A DNA stretch of 64,000 nucleotides, taken from assembly GCF_021869535.1 (NCBI RefSeq), contig NW_026262648.1, positions 1,178,001-1,242,000 of the forward strand, given 5' to 3'. Within the stretch, counting starts at the first letter, position 1. Every line of letters begins with the position of its first letter. Shown one piece after another: positions 48,196-59,056 of the stretch. The translations under genes and the position numbers were made by a program. The notes beneath the pieces were generated by a model, which saw only the letters and a list, made by a program, of their open reading frames with translations, made no database searches and was not told where the DNA came from. Source of the stretch: Mytilus californianus (taxonomy: Eukaryota > Mollusca > Bivalvia > Mytilida > Mytilidae).

Positions 48196-48840
48196 TATTG
48201 TGAACGCATTAATCCCATCGAACTGAAAATAAAGGATACAATACATACAGTTAAGTCTGCCTTGACTTACATCTAGAAATTGACAATGATGGTCGGTTGA
48301 GAACAAAACGTTCGACCATAAAGATGATTTCAGATTCACAGTTGTGAACTTTTATTTCTATGTCTCCCAATTGATACGATATTCCAGGGCTTGCATTTCC
48401 TATCAGGATTTCTTTGAAAGAGGGTTGCTGCTCTCAAGAATGTTTTTGCACCAAGAGTTCCAAGTGGGGAAGTTGAAATCATCCCTTCGAAAATGTTACG
48501 GATTTCATCACTAGTTGATTGACCGTTATTGAATATCTGTTTTACAGATGAAGAGGGATATGTTCCAATTGTCGTAACCACAATCATGTCCTCTTGTTTC
48601 TGTTTTCGACTTATCTCCGGGTTTGTAGTTACATGAGCAACACGAAGGGTGCTACATGAGGAGCAGTATCCCATTACCCCTGGATTTAGTAGGGTTCGTG
48701 TTGCTCAGTTTTTAGTTTTCTATGGTGTGTTTTGCATACAGTTGTTTGTCTTTTAGACTTTGTAGTTTTTTGCAATAGAGTAATCAGTTTATTTTCGAAT
48801 AATGAGTTTGAATATCCTTTTGGTATCTTTTGCCTCTTTT
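48196..48840 (+). pseudogene. Family A RT C-terminal fragment with 3' tail
   Basis: Plus strand from about 48202: ERINPIELKIKDTIHTVKSA LTYI then stop; the frame recovers in pieces (IDNDGRL-like, DDF-like, then SQEC/FCTK text). It aligns with 20860-21252 but is more decayed and lacks part of the thumb. The tail from 48600 holds cttatctccgggtttgta and tgagtttgaatatccttttg. The 112-residue minus ORF at 48336-48674 is an antisense shadow. Confidence 0.7.
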
Positions 48841-49428
48841 AATGCTTTAATCGTATTTTTTAAAAAATTTTATTGTATCGGTATTTTCGAGTGAACTTTT
48901 ATGAACTGATTTTTATTGTATTTTCTTCTTTGCATCATTGATTTTTTAAAATGAAAATGTTCTTAATCATCTGACATTGGAATTAAAACATTGTGTTTTA
49001 AACCCTATATTATAGTCATTGACTAAGGCAGGGTGCGTATGGCGTGTTTTGTATTTAAAGCATGTGAGAAGTGTAGTCGATTCTTTTGGAGGATTTTTCT
49101 TCTATTTTTTGAATTTCATAATCAATTTTAGAGTTTTAAACATTGGTTAGCTATTATTTTTTTCTTACCTATAGACACTTGTTTGTAGTTGATTGTAGTT
49201 TACAGATCTCTTTATGTATTTCGGTTTATGTTTTTGTGTCGCTGTATTATCTACACGTTGACATATACCCTACATCTCATTTTATTCATACCATATTAAA
49301 GACAAATGCGTTCTAAGCCCTATTAAGGCGACGAATCCAGTAAAATCTCTTTATTGTTGTCAATGGAAAGATTTAGGGAGGGGGTATATTAAGTCAATCT
49401 TTAACAAAGATTCAACTTATTGTAATGC
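48841..49428. other. No gene seen; downstream flank of the receptor gene
   Basis: AT-rich sequence with no ORF. It lies 3' of the minus-strand receptor gene. Confidence 0.45.
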
Positions 49429-49434
49429 TTTATT
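49429..49434 (-). terminator. Candidate poly(A) signal AATAAA of the receptor gene
   Basis: TTTATT on the plus strand reads AATAAA on the minus strand about 125 bases after the stop codon. Simple motif match only. Confidence 0.4.
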
Positions 49435-49557
49435 TCATTCTGTGATATTTAAAGACGATCGATGTATAATAAACACGTTGTACAAAAATAAATTGACAAA
49501 ACTAAAGAAACTAAATTAATAATGGTCTTTATGTTTCGGTTCTTGTTTGTTTCCAAA

Positions 49558-50526
49558 TCAGAGTTTTTGACTGTGTCCTCTTCTTGCGACTATTTCTTTC
49601 AAAGTTTTACGGAATCTAGTATTAAAGGCAGAATAAATTATAAAATTGAACCCAGTGTTCAACAATAAAAGAAAATCTGTGATTTCCCGTATTCCTCTGA
49701 CCAGATAAGATGCTTCTCGGTATCCCGTTCGTAACACTGCAGACAGGACCGTATCAGGAGTAGCACAGATGACAAACGATATTATGACCATCAGTAAACA
49801 CAAAACAGTTCTCCGTTTTCGACTTTTGAACCGACATTGACGTAATCTTTTTATTATTAATAAGCTGAAGACAACCAACAGAATGATTGGAACTACTGAT
49901 CTAAAAGCGTAATGAAAAATATTGAATGCTGTTGAAAACATCTCGTTTTTCCACAAATTTGAGATCTCTAAAGTTTGGCTTGTTCCATTCGATGCATACA
50001 CGATGCGATGTTGATATTTAAACAAGTAAGGACTTGATGTTCCAAAGGAAGCCAATGCAATAGCATTTGACAAACAAAAAGCACGAGGTATAGTGCATAT
50101 GGTCTTCGCCTTAGTGGAATGACAAACAAACAGGTACCGCTCTATCGCAACCGTGACAATCAGCCAAGCTGCGCATGTCATTGACGAGTTGAAGATGTAA
50201 TGAGCATATGGGTAAAGGGACATGAAATAACGTTCTCCGATGTCGGACGAGATTAAAGTCAGAAGAACAGTGACGAAATACATAATGTCATTACATATCT
50301 TAATGATGTCGGTGATAGCTAGGTTCAGAAGAAATATACTAGTAGATGATCTAAGTTTCTTGCGCGTGAAAACAATAATGGTTATGATATTTGCCGGAAG
50401 GGCTACAAAACACACAACAGGATACAGAATCAAACCGGAGACTAACCGCATTTTGTTATAAAAATGAAAAATGCTTTGATCGAATGTCTGATTGCTTTTC
50501 AAACAAGTAATATTTAGCATCTCCAT
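49558..50526 (-). CDS. Class A (rhodopsin-like) G-protein-coupled receptor, FMRFamide-receptor-like
   Basis: A 322-residue seven-helix receptor expected in the plasma membrane. I start it at the ATG at 50526; the GTG three bases upstream is not a normal nuclear start. N-glycosylation sites lie at N5 and N12 and in loop 2 at N180. Helices by eye: TM1 28-54, TM2 63-90 (LNLAITD, D73), TM3 107-132 ending E129-R130-Y131, TM4 146-168, TM5 203-226 (P213), TM6 239-264 with CATP (254-257) in place of CWxP, TM7 277-300 with NFIIY (294-298) in place of NPxxY. ERYLFVCHSTKAKTICT resembles FMRFamide and related peptide receptors. Odd: no cysteine at the usual outer end of TM3 and none in loop 2, so the canonical disulfide is missing; TM4 lacks its tryptophan. 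The CDS has no intron. Ligand unknown. Decayed copies lie at 55799-56149 and 59014-59056. Confidence 0.9.
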   Translation of the reverse strand: MEMLNITCLKSNQTFDQSIFHFYNKMRLVSGLILYPVVCFVALPANIITIIVFTRKKLRSSTSIFLLNLAITDIIKICNDIMYFVTVLLTLISSDIGERYFMSLYPYAHYIFNSSMTCAAWLIVTVAIERYLFVCHSTKAKTICTIPRAFCLSNAIALASFGTSSPYLFKYQHRIVYASNGTSQTLEISNLWKNEMFSTAFNIFHYAFRSVVPIILLVVFSLLIIKRLRQCRFKSRKRRTVLCLLMVIISFVICATPDTVLSAVLRTGYREASYLVRGIREITDFLLLLNTGFNFIIYSAFNTRFRKTLKEIVARRGHSQKL

Positions 50527-50565
50527 CACACAAATATTTCAAGGAGCTCACGCAGTTAATCAATT

Positions 50566-50781
50566 CTGAAAGAGTAAAACAGTAAACTGAAATAAAACAA
50601 CAATTGGAAAAAAATATATAAACCATATTTTTGTTCTTTAATGTGTTGTTTATTTAAGAAACTAGATGAATAGAAAATTATTAACAAACACTGAACTAGA
50701 TTTATCTTCAAATGAAATTGAAGCACGGAATAATACAAAATATGGTTGTTGAAAATGTAAAGACTTTTGAAAGCTACTTAC
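50566..50781 (-). other. Predicted 5'UTR intron of the receptor gene
   Basis: Minus strand: donor TTTCTAG|GTAAGTAG with the GT at 50781-50780, and acceptor TTTACTCTTTCAG ending at 50566, 39 bases before the ATG. The 216-base interval fits an intron, and both decayed copies keep a GT donor (GAG|GTATGTAG near 56412; the matching place near 59324) and a TTTCAG acceptor. Transcript evidence would settle it. Confidence 0.6.
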
Positions 50782-50826
50782 CTAGAAACAGATTTCAATA
50801 GTAAACCAAAATTCATAAAACATCTG

Positions 50827-50835
50827 CTTTTTATA
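50827..50835 (-). promoter_or_regulatory. TATA box of the receptor gene
   Basis: The minus strand reads GGATATAAAAAGCAGATG; TATAAAAAG is at 50835-50827, which places the start site near 50800 and gives a short first exon ending at 50782. In the duplicates the same place reads GGATAAAATGCAG (about 56460-56472 and 59366-59379), so the box is lost there. Confidence 0.6.
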
Positions 50836-50939
50836 TCCTAAACATATAATAAGAGGAGCATTGTATAAAGTGGCAATTAATATTGACAGTTTTACTTTAT
50901 GCATAAACGTAACCTTGTCTTACATAAACAACGTAAAGA

Positions 50940-52090
50940 AAAGACAAATATAGTTTTATCACAGTTTCTAGTAAGTGTTCAACTACTGATCCACCTGTGC
51001 TATTAACTAGTCCTCTTACCAAAATTAAAGAACGTGTTAATAACTTTTATAATATAGCATGTGCTAATATGGTATTAATTATTTTTGGAGATTTACACAA
51101 TCTTTGGATGAATTCGATAAATTAAGGACTTTTTATGGTCATTTCAATCCGACACTCTACACTGATCTTCTATAAACAATTGTCTCATTTAATCAATGAT
51201 CCTTTAAAAAATCTGATTATTTGCTGCAACTCCTTTTAAGCCGTCTTCTGTAATGAAAAAAGATAATATGCTAGATAAACTTACTAGAACTATGATGAAA
51301 AGGAATAAATCTGTAAATGTTCTCCTTGACAAAATTTATAAACCTTAAGGCAGTAAAATTTATCGACAGGTTGTAGGTATTCATATTGGCAATACGTGCG
51401 ATCCTTGAATATCATTTGTTCCTGTACTGTGTTGAATGACAGTTTATGGCCAAAAGTCAATAAAACCCGTTGAAATTCCATATGAGTGAAAAATTAAATA
51501 ACTTACAGTTAACTTTATGATATTTTTTTAATCTAAATAATCCAGAATTCTCTAATTATACTGCAAAGAATTATCCAAGGTGACGTACTCTATATATAAA
51601 TCTAATTTCATTAATAATAAGTAATTGAAAATAATTTCCAAAATTTTGTCACAGCAAATTCTAATAAACACATTGTCCGTATTTTTATGCCAGTTCCAAT
51701 GTACTGGCTACTGGGCTTGTGATTCGTATCGAACCAGTGGTAGTAATATCTTACTGCACCAGAATGATATAAATTTAACACCATTGTAAGATCCTTGAAC
51801 ATTCATTTTTTGTTTGGTACAGTAAATCATACCTATATATGTATTGATATTGTCATACATCCTGTCAATATTATGTACTTGTGTTTGTGGCATTCCACAA
51901 AGTCATGCTTTTCTCAGACTGTTACGACGTCCTTATGTGTTCTGATTGATACTTTAGTTTGGGAAAACCCGATTCATTTATTAGGTGTAAATGACTTTGG
52001 AATATCTTCCAGTAATTTCGAGTTTTCATAGATCGGTTTTTTGTGTCTTTTGTCATTTTTGTGAATTGTTCATGCTTCCTGTAGATTTGA
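50940..52090 (+). pseudogene. Heavily decayed family B-related RT, convergent with the receptor gene
   Basis: Plus-strand pieces in order: TSPLTKIKERVNNFYNIACA, SLDEFDKLR, an ICCNSF ... NEKR piece, IYRQVVGIHIGNTCDP (51350-51400, the GIPMGTNCAP-type RT motif) and LNNPEFSNYTAKNYP (from about 51530), each in a different frame. They match the better-preserved RT at 54250-55440 in the same order (YRQVVGIP, SLDVLDKL, NEKG). The region is shared with both duplicates: 56590-57640 and 59490-60550. The 3' flank at 51890-52080 also matches 57545-57637 plus 58605-58725. Non-functional. Confidence 0.7.
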
Positions 52091-52221
52091 TGAGACTAGT
52101 CATTTCCAACTAATATTTACAGTTTGTTATTATGCTGTGTGTTTTCAAAATTTCCCGCGTTATGGTTAGGTTTAGCGCTCTGAAACATGCATAAACCCGC
52201 CACATCCTTTATGTATACAAA

Positions 52222-52935
52222 TAAGGAGATGTGATATGATAACCAGTGAGACAACTATCCATCAAAGTTCAAATGAAGTGGATGTAAGAAAGTATAGGCT
52301 ATAGTACGGACTTCAACAATGAGAAAAACTCATACCGTATAGGCGGCTATAAAAGGCCCCGACATAAAAAATATGAAGCAATTTAATTGAGAAAAACTAA
52401 CGGCATAATTCATAACAAAATAATTTACGAAAAACAAATTTGACAAACATGAACGACAACCATTGGACTACAGGCTCCAGACTTGGGACAGGCACATTCA
52501 GAAGATGGCGGAGTTAAACTAGCTTGCTGGCGCAAAACCCTCCCCCTTATCTGAGACAGTGGTGTAACATTACGTCATAAGAGAAAACTATCAAAATCAT
52601 TTGAAAAAGGCTTAACTCATTAGATCGATACAAAGCAGGAAACATCTAACAAAAACACAGACCGGACGTCGCAGCGCATCTATAGATCCTACAACAAAAA
52701 AGACACGTAGTAAACATCTGAGAATACCCACAGTTACTGACAGCTATTTCAAAGCCAATAACAACTAATAAAAAACCATGTATCTAGGACTAACATATCA
52801 ATCAGTTCACATCCAGCATCCAATGGATTTAGATTAAAGACGTCATTAACAGTCAGAGAAAAACATGACTTTGTGCAATGCCAACATATAGGCATCGACA
52901 GATTGTAGTACCGTGAATGTGCATATGTGTATAAC
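52222..52935 (-). repeat. Family C, long copy, minus orientation
   Basis: Starts ataaggagatgtgatatgat, runs through tcagtgagaca-like text, ccaTtggactacaggctcca, gacttgggacaggcacatt and gtggtgtaacattacg and then the 5' stretch shared with 42880-43260. Family B follows at 52947. Confidence 0.8.
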
Positions 52936-52946
52936 AATATTATATA

Positions 52947-54252
52947 AAATTGAGAATGGAAATGGGGAATGTGTCAAAGAGACAACAACCCGACCATAGA
53001 GCAGACAACAGCCGAAGGCCACCAATGGGTCTTCAATGCAACGAGAAACTCCCGCACCCGGAGGCGTCCTTCAGCTGGCCCCTAAACAAATATGTATACT
53101 AGTTCAGTGATAATGGACGTCATACTAAACTGCAAATTATACACAAGAAACTAAAATTAAAAATGATACAAGACTAACAAAGGCCAGAGTCTCCTGACTT
53201 GTGACAGGCGCAAAAATGCGGCGGGGTTAAACATGTTTTTTGAGATCACAATCCTCCCCCTATACCTCTAGCCAATGTAGAAAACGTACAACAGTACGCA
53301 CAGTAAAACTCAGTTTAAGAGAAGTCCGAGTCCGATGTCAGAATAGGAAACAAAAACAAAATAAACAAAATGACAATAATACATAAATAACTACAAACTA
53401 CTAGCAGTTACTGACATGCCAGCTCCAGACCTCAATTAAACTGATTGAAAGATTATGTCTTCATCATATGAATATCAGGCACAATCCCTCCTGTTAGAGG
53501 CTTAGTATTATACCATCACAAAATATATGAGAAGAACATAACCGTGTCATGCCAACAACTGGTTTTAGAATAAATATGTTTAATTCCTTATAAGTGAATC
53601 AATATTTAAGCCAAAATATGCAATCTTTAATGACCTGACAACAGTATCGTAACTATATCCCTTCTTAATAAGTCTGTTTAAAGGTTTTGTTAGCTTTTGA
53701 GGTGAATACTGACATTTGTGTGCTTTGTAAAGAATATTACCATAAAAGATTGGATGTGAAATACCCGAACGTATAAGATGTCTGCATGTTGAGTTATATT
53801 TACGAATGATGTCCTTATACCGATGATAAAATTTAGTAAATGTTTTGACTAGTTTATGATATCGAAAAACCCTAGGCGTAATAATTTTTCAGTAATACAT
53901 AAATTTCTCTCGCTAAAAACTAATACGTTGTTACATACACGAGCGAATCGTACAAGTTGAGATATATAAACACCATAAGATGGTGACAAGGGGACGTCAC
54001 CATCTAAAAATGGATAATTAACGATAGGAAGTGAAAAATCATCTCTTTTATCATAAATGTTTATATTAAGCTTCCCGTTAATGATATAGATATCAAGATC
54101 GAGGAAAAGACAGTGGTCATTGTTAGTATTAGCTTTATTTAAAGTAAGTTCAACAGGATAAATTTCTTTAGTATACATACTGAAGTCTTCATTATTGAGA
54201 GCCAATATATCATCCAAATATCTAAAAGTATTGTTAAATTTTTGTATCAGAT
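52947..54252 (-). mobile_element. Family B RT element, best-preserved copy (5'-truncated, one frameshift)
   Basis: Minus strand: the RT reading begins at about 54252 with FNNTFRYLDDILALNN; the catalytic YLDD is at 54220-54209. It continues EDFSMYTKEIYPVELTLN, CLFLDLDIYIINGKLN, IYDKRDDFSLPIVNYPFLDG, YGVYISQLVRFARVCNN and ITEKLLRLGF. There, an extra A in the run at 53865-53869 shifts the frame. The rest (FRYHKLVKTFTKFYHRYKD ... LIKKGYSYDTVVRSLKIAYF) reads on to a stop near 53580. The 3' tail then runs to 52947, ending at the reversed cattctcaattttat. Type: Penelope-like RT by motif order; no GIY-YIG endonuclease is present. Upstream RT motifs are missing. Confidence 0.85.
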
Positions 54253-55440
54253 GTTGTATGGTTTTAATTTACTGATAACAAAATTAATATTTATACCAAT
54301 AATAACAATATCCAAAGATCTAATTAGAGTGTTGAATTGGTAACCTTTTAGAATAAGTTTATTTAAGGGAATGATAAATATACCCGGATCGTATCTAAAT
54401 TTTCGGGCTCGGTAAACAACATCCAAATAAAAATTAGGATGTGCTTTTCCGTTTGAAAATAAGGTTTCTATAAGTACAGCCAATCGTTGTATCTATTGAA
54501 GAATTAAGTAAGTGTTTTACATGCTTTAAGAAATTTCTGGTAACGAAAACCGTGACTTAATAATTTTCCAGTAATACATTGTTTTCGGTCTTTGAAATAA
54601 AAAAACGTCACTACAAACACGGACATATCGAACGGGTTGTGATATATAAACACCGTATGACCGTGCCAAAGGAACATCACCGTCTAAAAGGGAAAATTAA
54701 CAATAGGGAAAGACAAATCGTCCCTTTCTCGTAAATTTTAGTGAAAAGTTTCTCGTGTAAAACTCAAATATCTAAATATAGAAAAGGACAGTTATTGCTG
54801 ATAACATTAGATTTATTTCAAGTCAGTTCCTTTGGGTAAATTTCGGCAGTATATTAAGGGAATTCTTTAACGAAAAAATATCAAGAAAACGACAAGTTTG
54901 TTGAATTTATCAATTAAATCGAATTTAAACGGGTCTTTACTGAGTTTGGCCATAAACTGTGATTCCGAACATTACAGGAACAAGACTGCTATTAACCTAC
55001 AACCTGTCGATAAACTTTATTGCCGAAACGTACATAAATGTTGTCGAGGAGAAAATTTACAGCTTTAATTATCTCATCACACATCCAATAAGTATATCTA
55101 GCATATTAACCTTTCTCATTAGAGAAAAGGGCTTTATATGAGTTGCAGCAAATAAATTTGCAATCAGATACAGCAAACGACCATTTAATTAAAAAGGAAA
55201 CTTTTGCTTGATAAGATTGTGTGGAAGTGTAGTGTAAAGAGTTGAAAAGTCAAAACTGTCAACAGAATCAAAAGGACCATCAAAAGTACATAATTTATCT
55301 AAAACATCCAAAGATGTTTTTGCGCTCCGTTAATTCCACTATTTTCATGTGTTTTATTACAAAAGTTAATGATAAGTTCTTTGATAGTAATTTAGCACTG
55401 AAAGATTAGTAGTAGAACACTTACTAGAGGCCGGATTTTT
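54253..55440 (-). pseudogene. Older family B-related RT, full motif series but many lesions
   Basis: Minus strand, read in pieces: KTHENSGINGAQKTSLDVLD, SFDFSTLYTTLPHNLIKQKF (55260-55190), LIKWSFAVSDCKFICCNSYK, NFLLDNIYVRFGNKVYRQVV (about 55070-55000), FKFDLIDKFN, SYGVYISQPVRYVRVC (54660-54610), and the C-terminus VLIETLFSNGKAHPNFYLD ... LIRSLDIVIIGININF (54480-54247). It is immediately followed by a second, younger RT copy, so the old element's tail is absent. Useful as a key to the even more decayed copies at 50940-52090, 56590 and 59490. Confidence 0.75.
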
Positions 55441-55798
55441 TGTGTAATTTAGCAAACAAATACATAGTGGGGACCTTCTTATGTTCAGAGGGGGCTTAAG
55501 CTGAGCTGTGGTAGTGACACGATTATTGACTATTTGACTCTCTGTGGTGCGTACGGCCTTGAATGTAGTTGATTGTACAATTTCATTCTTAAAGACTTAC
55601 ATGTAGTATTTACGTCATACCACCACCACATTGTTGGCTGCTTTCTCGCACGATACGAACACAAAACGCTTTGTGAGTACTTGAATTTTGTTTTTAATCC
55701 TAGAAATGGGCGTATTACTTTTCATTTATTTCTGAAATATTTTCGAAATGGAATTATTAGATTTGAATATCGATAAACTACTGCTTCCTTTGATATAC
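55441..55798. other. Unassigned sequence beside the receptor pseudogene
   Basis: A few words (atcgataaactactgcttcc) recur at 62115-62140. A 67-residue plus ORF (55573-55776) is not recognised. The boundary with the receptor fragment at 55799 is a clean break. Confidence 0.4.
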
Positions 55799-56149
55799 CA
55801 TCATTGAAGAGTAAGAGATGTAATGAGCGTATTGGTAAAGAAACATGAAACAACGTTCTCCGACGTCGGACGAGATTGAAGTCAGAAGAACACTGATGAA
55901 ATACATAATATCATTACATATCTTAATGATGTCGGTGATAGCTAGGTTCAGACGAAATACACTAGTAGATGATCTTAGTTTCTTGCCCGTGAAAACAATA
56001 ATGGTTATGATATTTGCCAGAAGGGCTACAAAGCACACAACATGATACAGAATCAAACCAGAGACTAACCGCATTTTGTTATAAAAGTTATAAATGCTTT
56101 GATCGAATGTCTGATTACTTTTCAAACAAGTAACATTTAGTATCTCCAT
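55799..56149 (-). pseudogene. Receptor pseudogene: N-terminus to start of TM3
   Basis: From the ATG at 56149 it reads in frame for about 116 residues, with about 18 differences from the intact receptor, covering both N-glycosylation sites, TM1, TM2 and the first part of TM3. Similarity stops at SSM, and seven unrelated residues precede a stop at 55778. The ERY motif and five helices are missing, so it cannot be a working receptor. Substitutions such as P43H-like and L-to-R inside TM2 fit decay. The upstream region retains splice-site-like sequences but has lost the TATA box. Confidence 0.9.
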
Positions 56150-56589
56150 CACACAAATAATACACAGAGCTCACGCAGTTAATCAATACTGAAATAGTAA
56201 ACTGAAATAAAGCAACACTTGGAATAACTTAACAAATACAAAAAAAAAAAAAATATATCAATCATATTTTGTTCTTTAATTTGTTGCTTATATAAGAAAC
56301 TAGGTGAATAGAAAATTATCAAGAAGCACTGAACTAGAGTTATCTTCAAATGAAATTAAAAGCACGGAATAATACAAAATATGGTTGTTGAATATGTAGA
56401 CTTTTCAAAGCTACATACCTCAAAGCAGATTTCAACAGTAAAAACATTCATAAAGCATCTGCATTTTATCCTAAAAATATAATAAGAGGAGCATTGTATA
56501 AAGTGACAATTAATGTTGACAGTTTAACTTATGTATGAACGTAACCTTGTCTTACAAGTAAAAAAAAATAAATTAAAAAAAAAAAAAAA

Positions 56590-57636
56590 AAAAATGTTTT
56601 ATCCCAGTTTTAGTAAGTGGTCTTCTGCTGATCTTTCTGTGCATTTAACAAGTTCTTTTACTAAAATCAAAGAACGAGTTATTAACTTTTATAATATAGC
56701 ATGTGCAAATATGGAATAAATTATTTTAGGAGATTAAAACAATCTTCAGATGAATTCGATAAATTACGGGCTCATAATGGTTCTTTCAATCGCTACACAG
56801 CACTTCTACACAATCTAATGAAACATAAATTTTCTCATTCAATTAAATGGTCCTAGAAAAATCTGGGTGCAGATTTTTTGCTGCACTCATGTTTAGCATA
56901 TTCATATTCAAAAGGAATAAAGCTGTACATGTTCTCCTTTACAACATTTACCTTTTTATCGACAGGTTGTAGGGTAGGTATTTATATGGACAAACTTGCG
57001 CCCTTTGAATAGTAAATTTGTTCCTGTACTTTTATGAATGACAGTTTAGGACCAAGCTCAGTAAAACCCGTCTAAATTCCATATAAGTGATAAATTGAAT
57101 AACTTACAGTTACCTTTATGATATTTGTTATCTCAATAATCCAGAATTCTCTAAAAATACTGCGAAAATTTATCAAAGAGGACTTACTCTATATAAATCT
57201 AATATTATTAATCATGATTAATTGCAAATAATATCCAAAACTTTGTAAAGGTAAATTTACACAACATCCATAATGTCCGTATTTTTATACAATTCCCAAG
57301 TACTGGCTACTGGGCTTGTGATATCCTCGGGGACTCATAGTCATGCAGAGGTATCTGCACAGTGGTAGGAATAACATTAATGATTCCAATTTTACTGCAC
57401 AAGAAGGATATCACTATTAAACACCATAGTAAGATCCTAAAATATTGTTTATATCGGTAAAAATCATTGATTTTGTGTTTGGTACCTTAAATCATACCTA
57501 TATATGTACTGATGTTGAACTACGTCCTGTCAATATTATGTACTTGTGTTTTGGCAGCTTACAAAGTAAAGTTTTTCTCAGACTGATTATGACGTCCTTA
57601 CGTTAAATCTGTTAGATATGTACTGATTGATACTTT
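56590..57636 (+). pseudogene. Decayed family B-related RT in copy A
   Basis: Counterpart of 50940-51950: SKWSSADLSVHLTSSFTKIK ERV, RLKQSSDEFDKLR, LLHNLMKHKFSH and YRQVV-like text follow in changing frames. Bits of the alignment against 51000-51080 differ mainly at third codon positions, a trace of former coding. Confidence 0.65.
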
Positions 57637-58604
57637 ATAAAATTGAGAATGGAATTGGGAAATGTGTCAAAGAGACAACAACCCGACCAAAGAGCAGAAA
57701 ACAGCAGAAGGCCACCAATGGGTCTTCAACAAAAAGTGAAAATCCCGCACCCGGAGGTCGGCTTCAGCTGGCCCCTAAAAAATGTGAACTAGTTCAATGA
57801 AAATGAACGTCACACTAAACTCTGAAACATATACTAAGTAGTAAATGAACTAAAATTAAAAAAAACATACAAGGCTAACAAAGGCCAGAGGCTCCTGACT
57901 TGGGACAGGCGCAAAAATGCGATGGGGTTAAACATGTTTTGTGAGATCGCAACCCTCCCCCTATACCTCTAGTCAATGTAGAATAGACAAACACACAGCT
58001 AAACTCACAGTAAAACTCAGTTTCAAAGAAGTCCGAGTCCGATGTCAGAATAGGTAACAAAAGAAACTAAGCAAAATGACAATGATACATAAATCAACAA
58101 GGGACTACTAGCAGTTACTGACATGCCAGCTCCAGACCTCAATTAAACTGATTGAAAGATTCTGTCTTCATTATATGAAATTCAAGCACAATCCTTCCCG
58201 TTAGGGGTTTAGTATCATACCATCATAAAATATATGAGAAGAACATAACCCGTATCATGCCAACAACTGGTTTTATAATAAATGTGTTTATTTCCGATGC
58301 AAAGACCCTATGAGTGAATCAATTTTAATACCAAAATATGCCATATTTAATGATCTGACAACAGTATCGTAACTATATCCCTTCTTAATAAGTCTGTCTA
58401 AAGGTTTTGTTAGCTTTTGAGGTGAATACTGACATTTTTGTGCTTTGTAAAGAATATTACCATAAAAAATTGGATGTGAAATACCTGAACGTATAAGATG
58501 TCTGCATGAAGATTTATATTTACGAATGATGTCCTTGTTCCGATGATAAAATTTAGTAAATGTTTTAAATAGTTTATGATATCGAAAATCCTGGTGTAAT
58601 AATG
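57637..58604 (-). mobile_element. Family B insertion, 5'-truncated, in copy A
   Basis: From the reversed family B end (ataaaattgagaatgg) through the tail to a roughly 100-residue RT C-terminus on the minus strand (58590-58280: FRYHKLFKTFTKFYHRNKD ... LIKKGYSYDTVVRSLNMAYF, stop), with no internal stop. The flanks (tgattgatactTTA and TTAgtttggg) join to the uninterrupted sequence at 51940-51975, which is the empty site. Confidence 0.9.
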
Positions 58605-58849
58605 TTAGTTTGGGAGAACATGATTTATTAATTAAGTGTAAAAGGCTTTTGAATAGCTTTCAGTAATTTTGAGTATTCTTAGATAGGTTCTTTGTGTCTT
58701 TTAGTCTTTTTTTGTGAATTGTTTTTGTGCAAATCAAAAGCTTATATTTAGAGGTTGTCGCTGGTTGTTGTATTCCATTTCTATTTTCGTTTATTGTTTT
58801 GTCATAAATCAGGCGGTTGGTTTTTCGTTTGCATTTTTTTCACATTTCG

Positions 58850-58975
58850 TGATGTTGGAGCTCACTATACGGTATCGATTTTGATAATTGTTGTAGGCTG
58901 TTCGATGACCCATACTTGCTTACATCCATGTCATTTGGTTTCTGGTTATTAATTGTCTCATTGCCATTTTAAATT
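58850..58975 (+). repeat. Family C-related fragment in copy A
   Basis: gagctcactatacggtatcg, then catccatgtcatttggtttc and attgtctcattgccatttta; similar to the family C 3' half but with a different final end. The copy B counterpart is at 61755-61880. Confidence 0.6.
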
Positions 58976-59013
58976 ATGAGGAAAAACGACTGAAATTTAC
59001 GCTACATAAGTAA

Positions 59014-59056
59014 TTGTCTGATTACTTTTCAAACAAGTAACATTTAGCATCTCCAT
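59014..59056 (-). pseudogene. Receptor 5' stub in copy B
   Basis: Only the first 14 codons (MEMLNVTCLKSNQ) remain from the ATG at 59056, followed upstream by the same 5'UTR-like flank. It is cut by the duplication breakpoint. Confidence 0.85.

Larger units (their letters stand above)
56109..59010. repeat. 2.9-kb tandem duplication, copy A
   Basis: From TGTCTGATTACTTTTCAAAC to AATTTACGCTACATAAG, matched by 59014-61914 almost base for base. It holds the first codons and 5' flank of the receptor pseudogene, a decayed plus-strand RT (56590-57640), a family B insertion (57637-58604) and a family C-like end (58850-58970). The 5' breakpoint lies inside receptor codon 14. Confidence 0.95.

Noticed and set aside
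50527..50529. GTG as start codon of the receptor
   Set aside because: Nuclear genes start at ATG; the next codon is ATG and is kept in both duplicates.
55799..56149. Second functional receptor gene
   Set aside because: Homology ends in TM3; ERY and five helices are absent and the TATA box is mutated.
57875..58060. 61-residue minus ORFs here and at 60779-60964
   Set aside because: They lie in the non-coding family B tail and are duplicated with the block.
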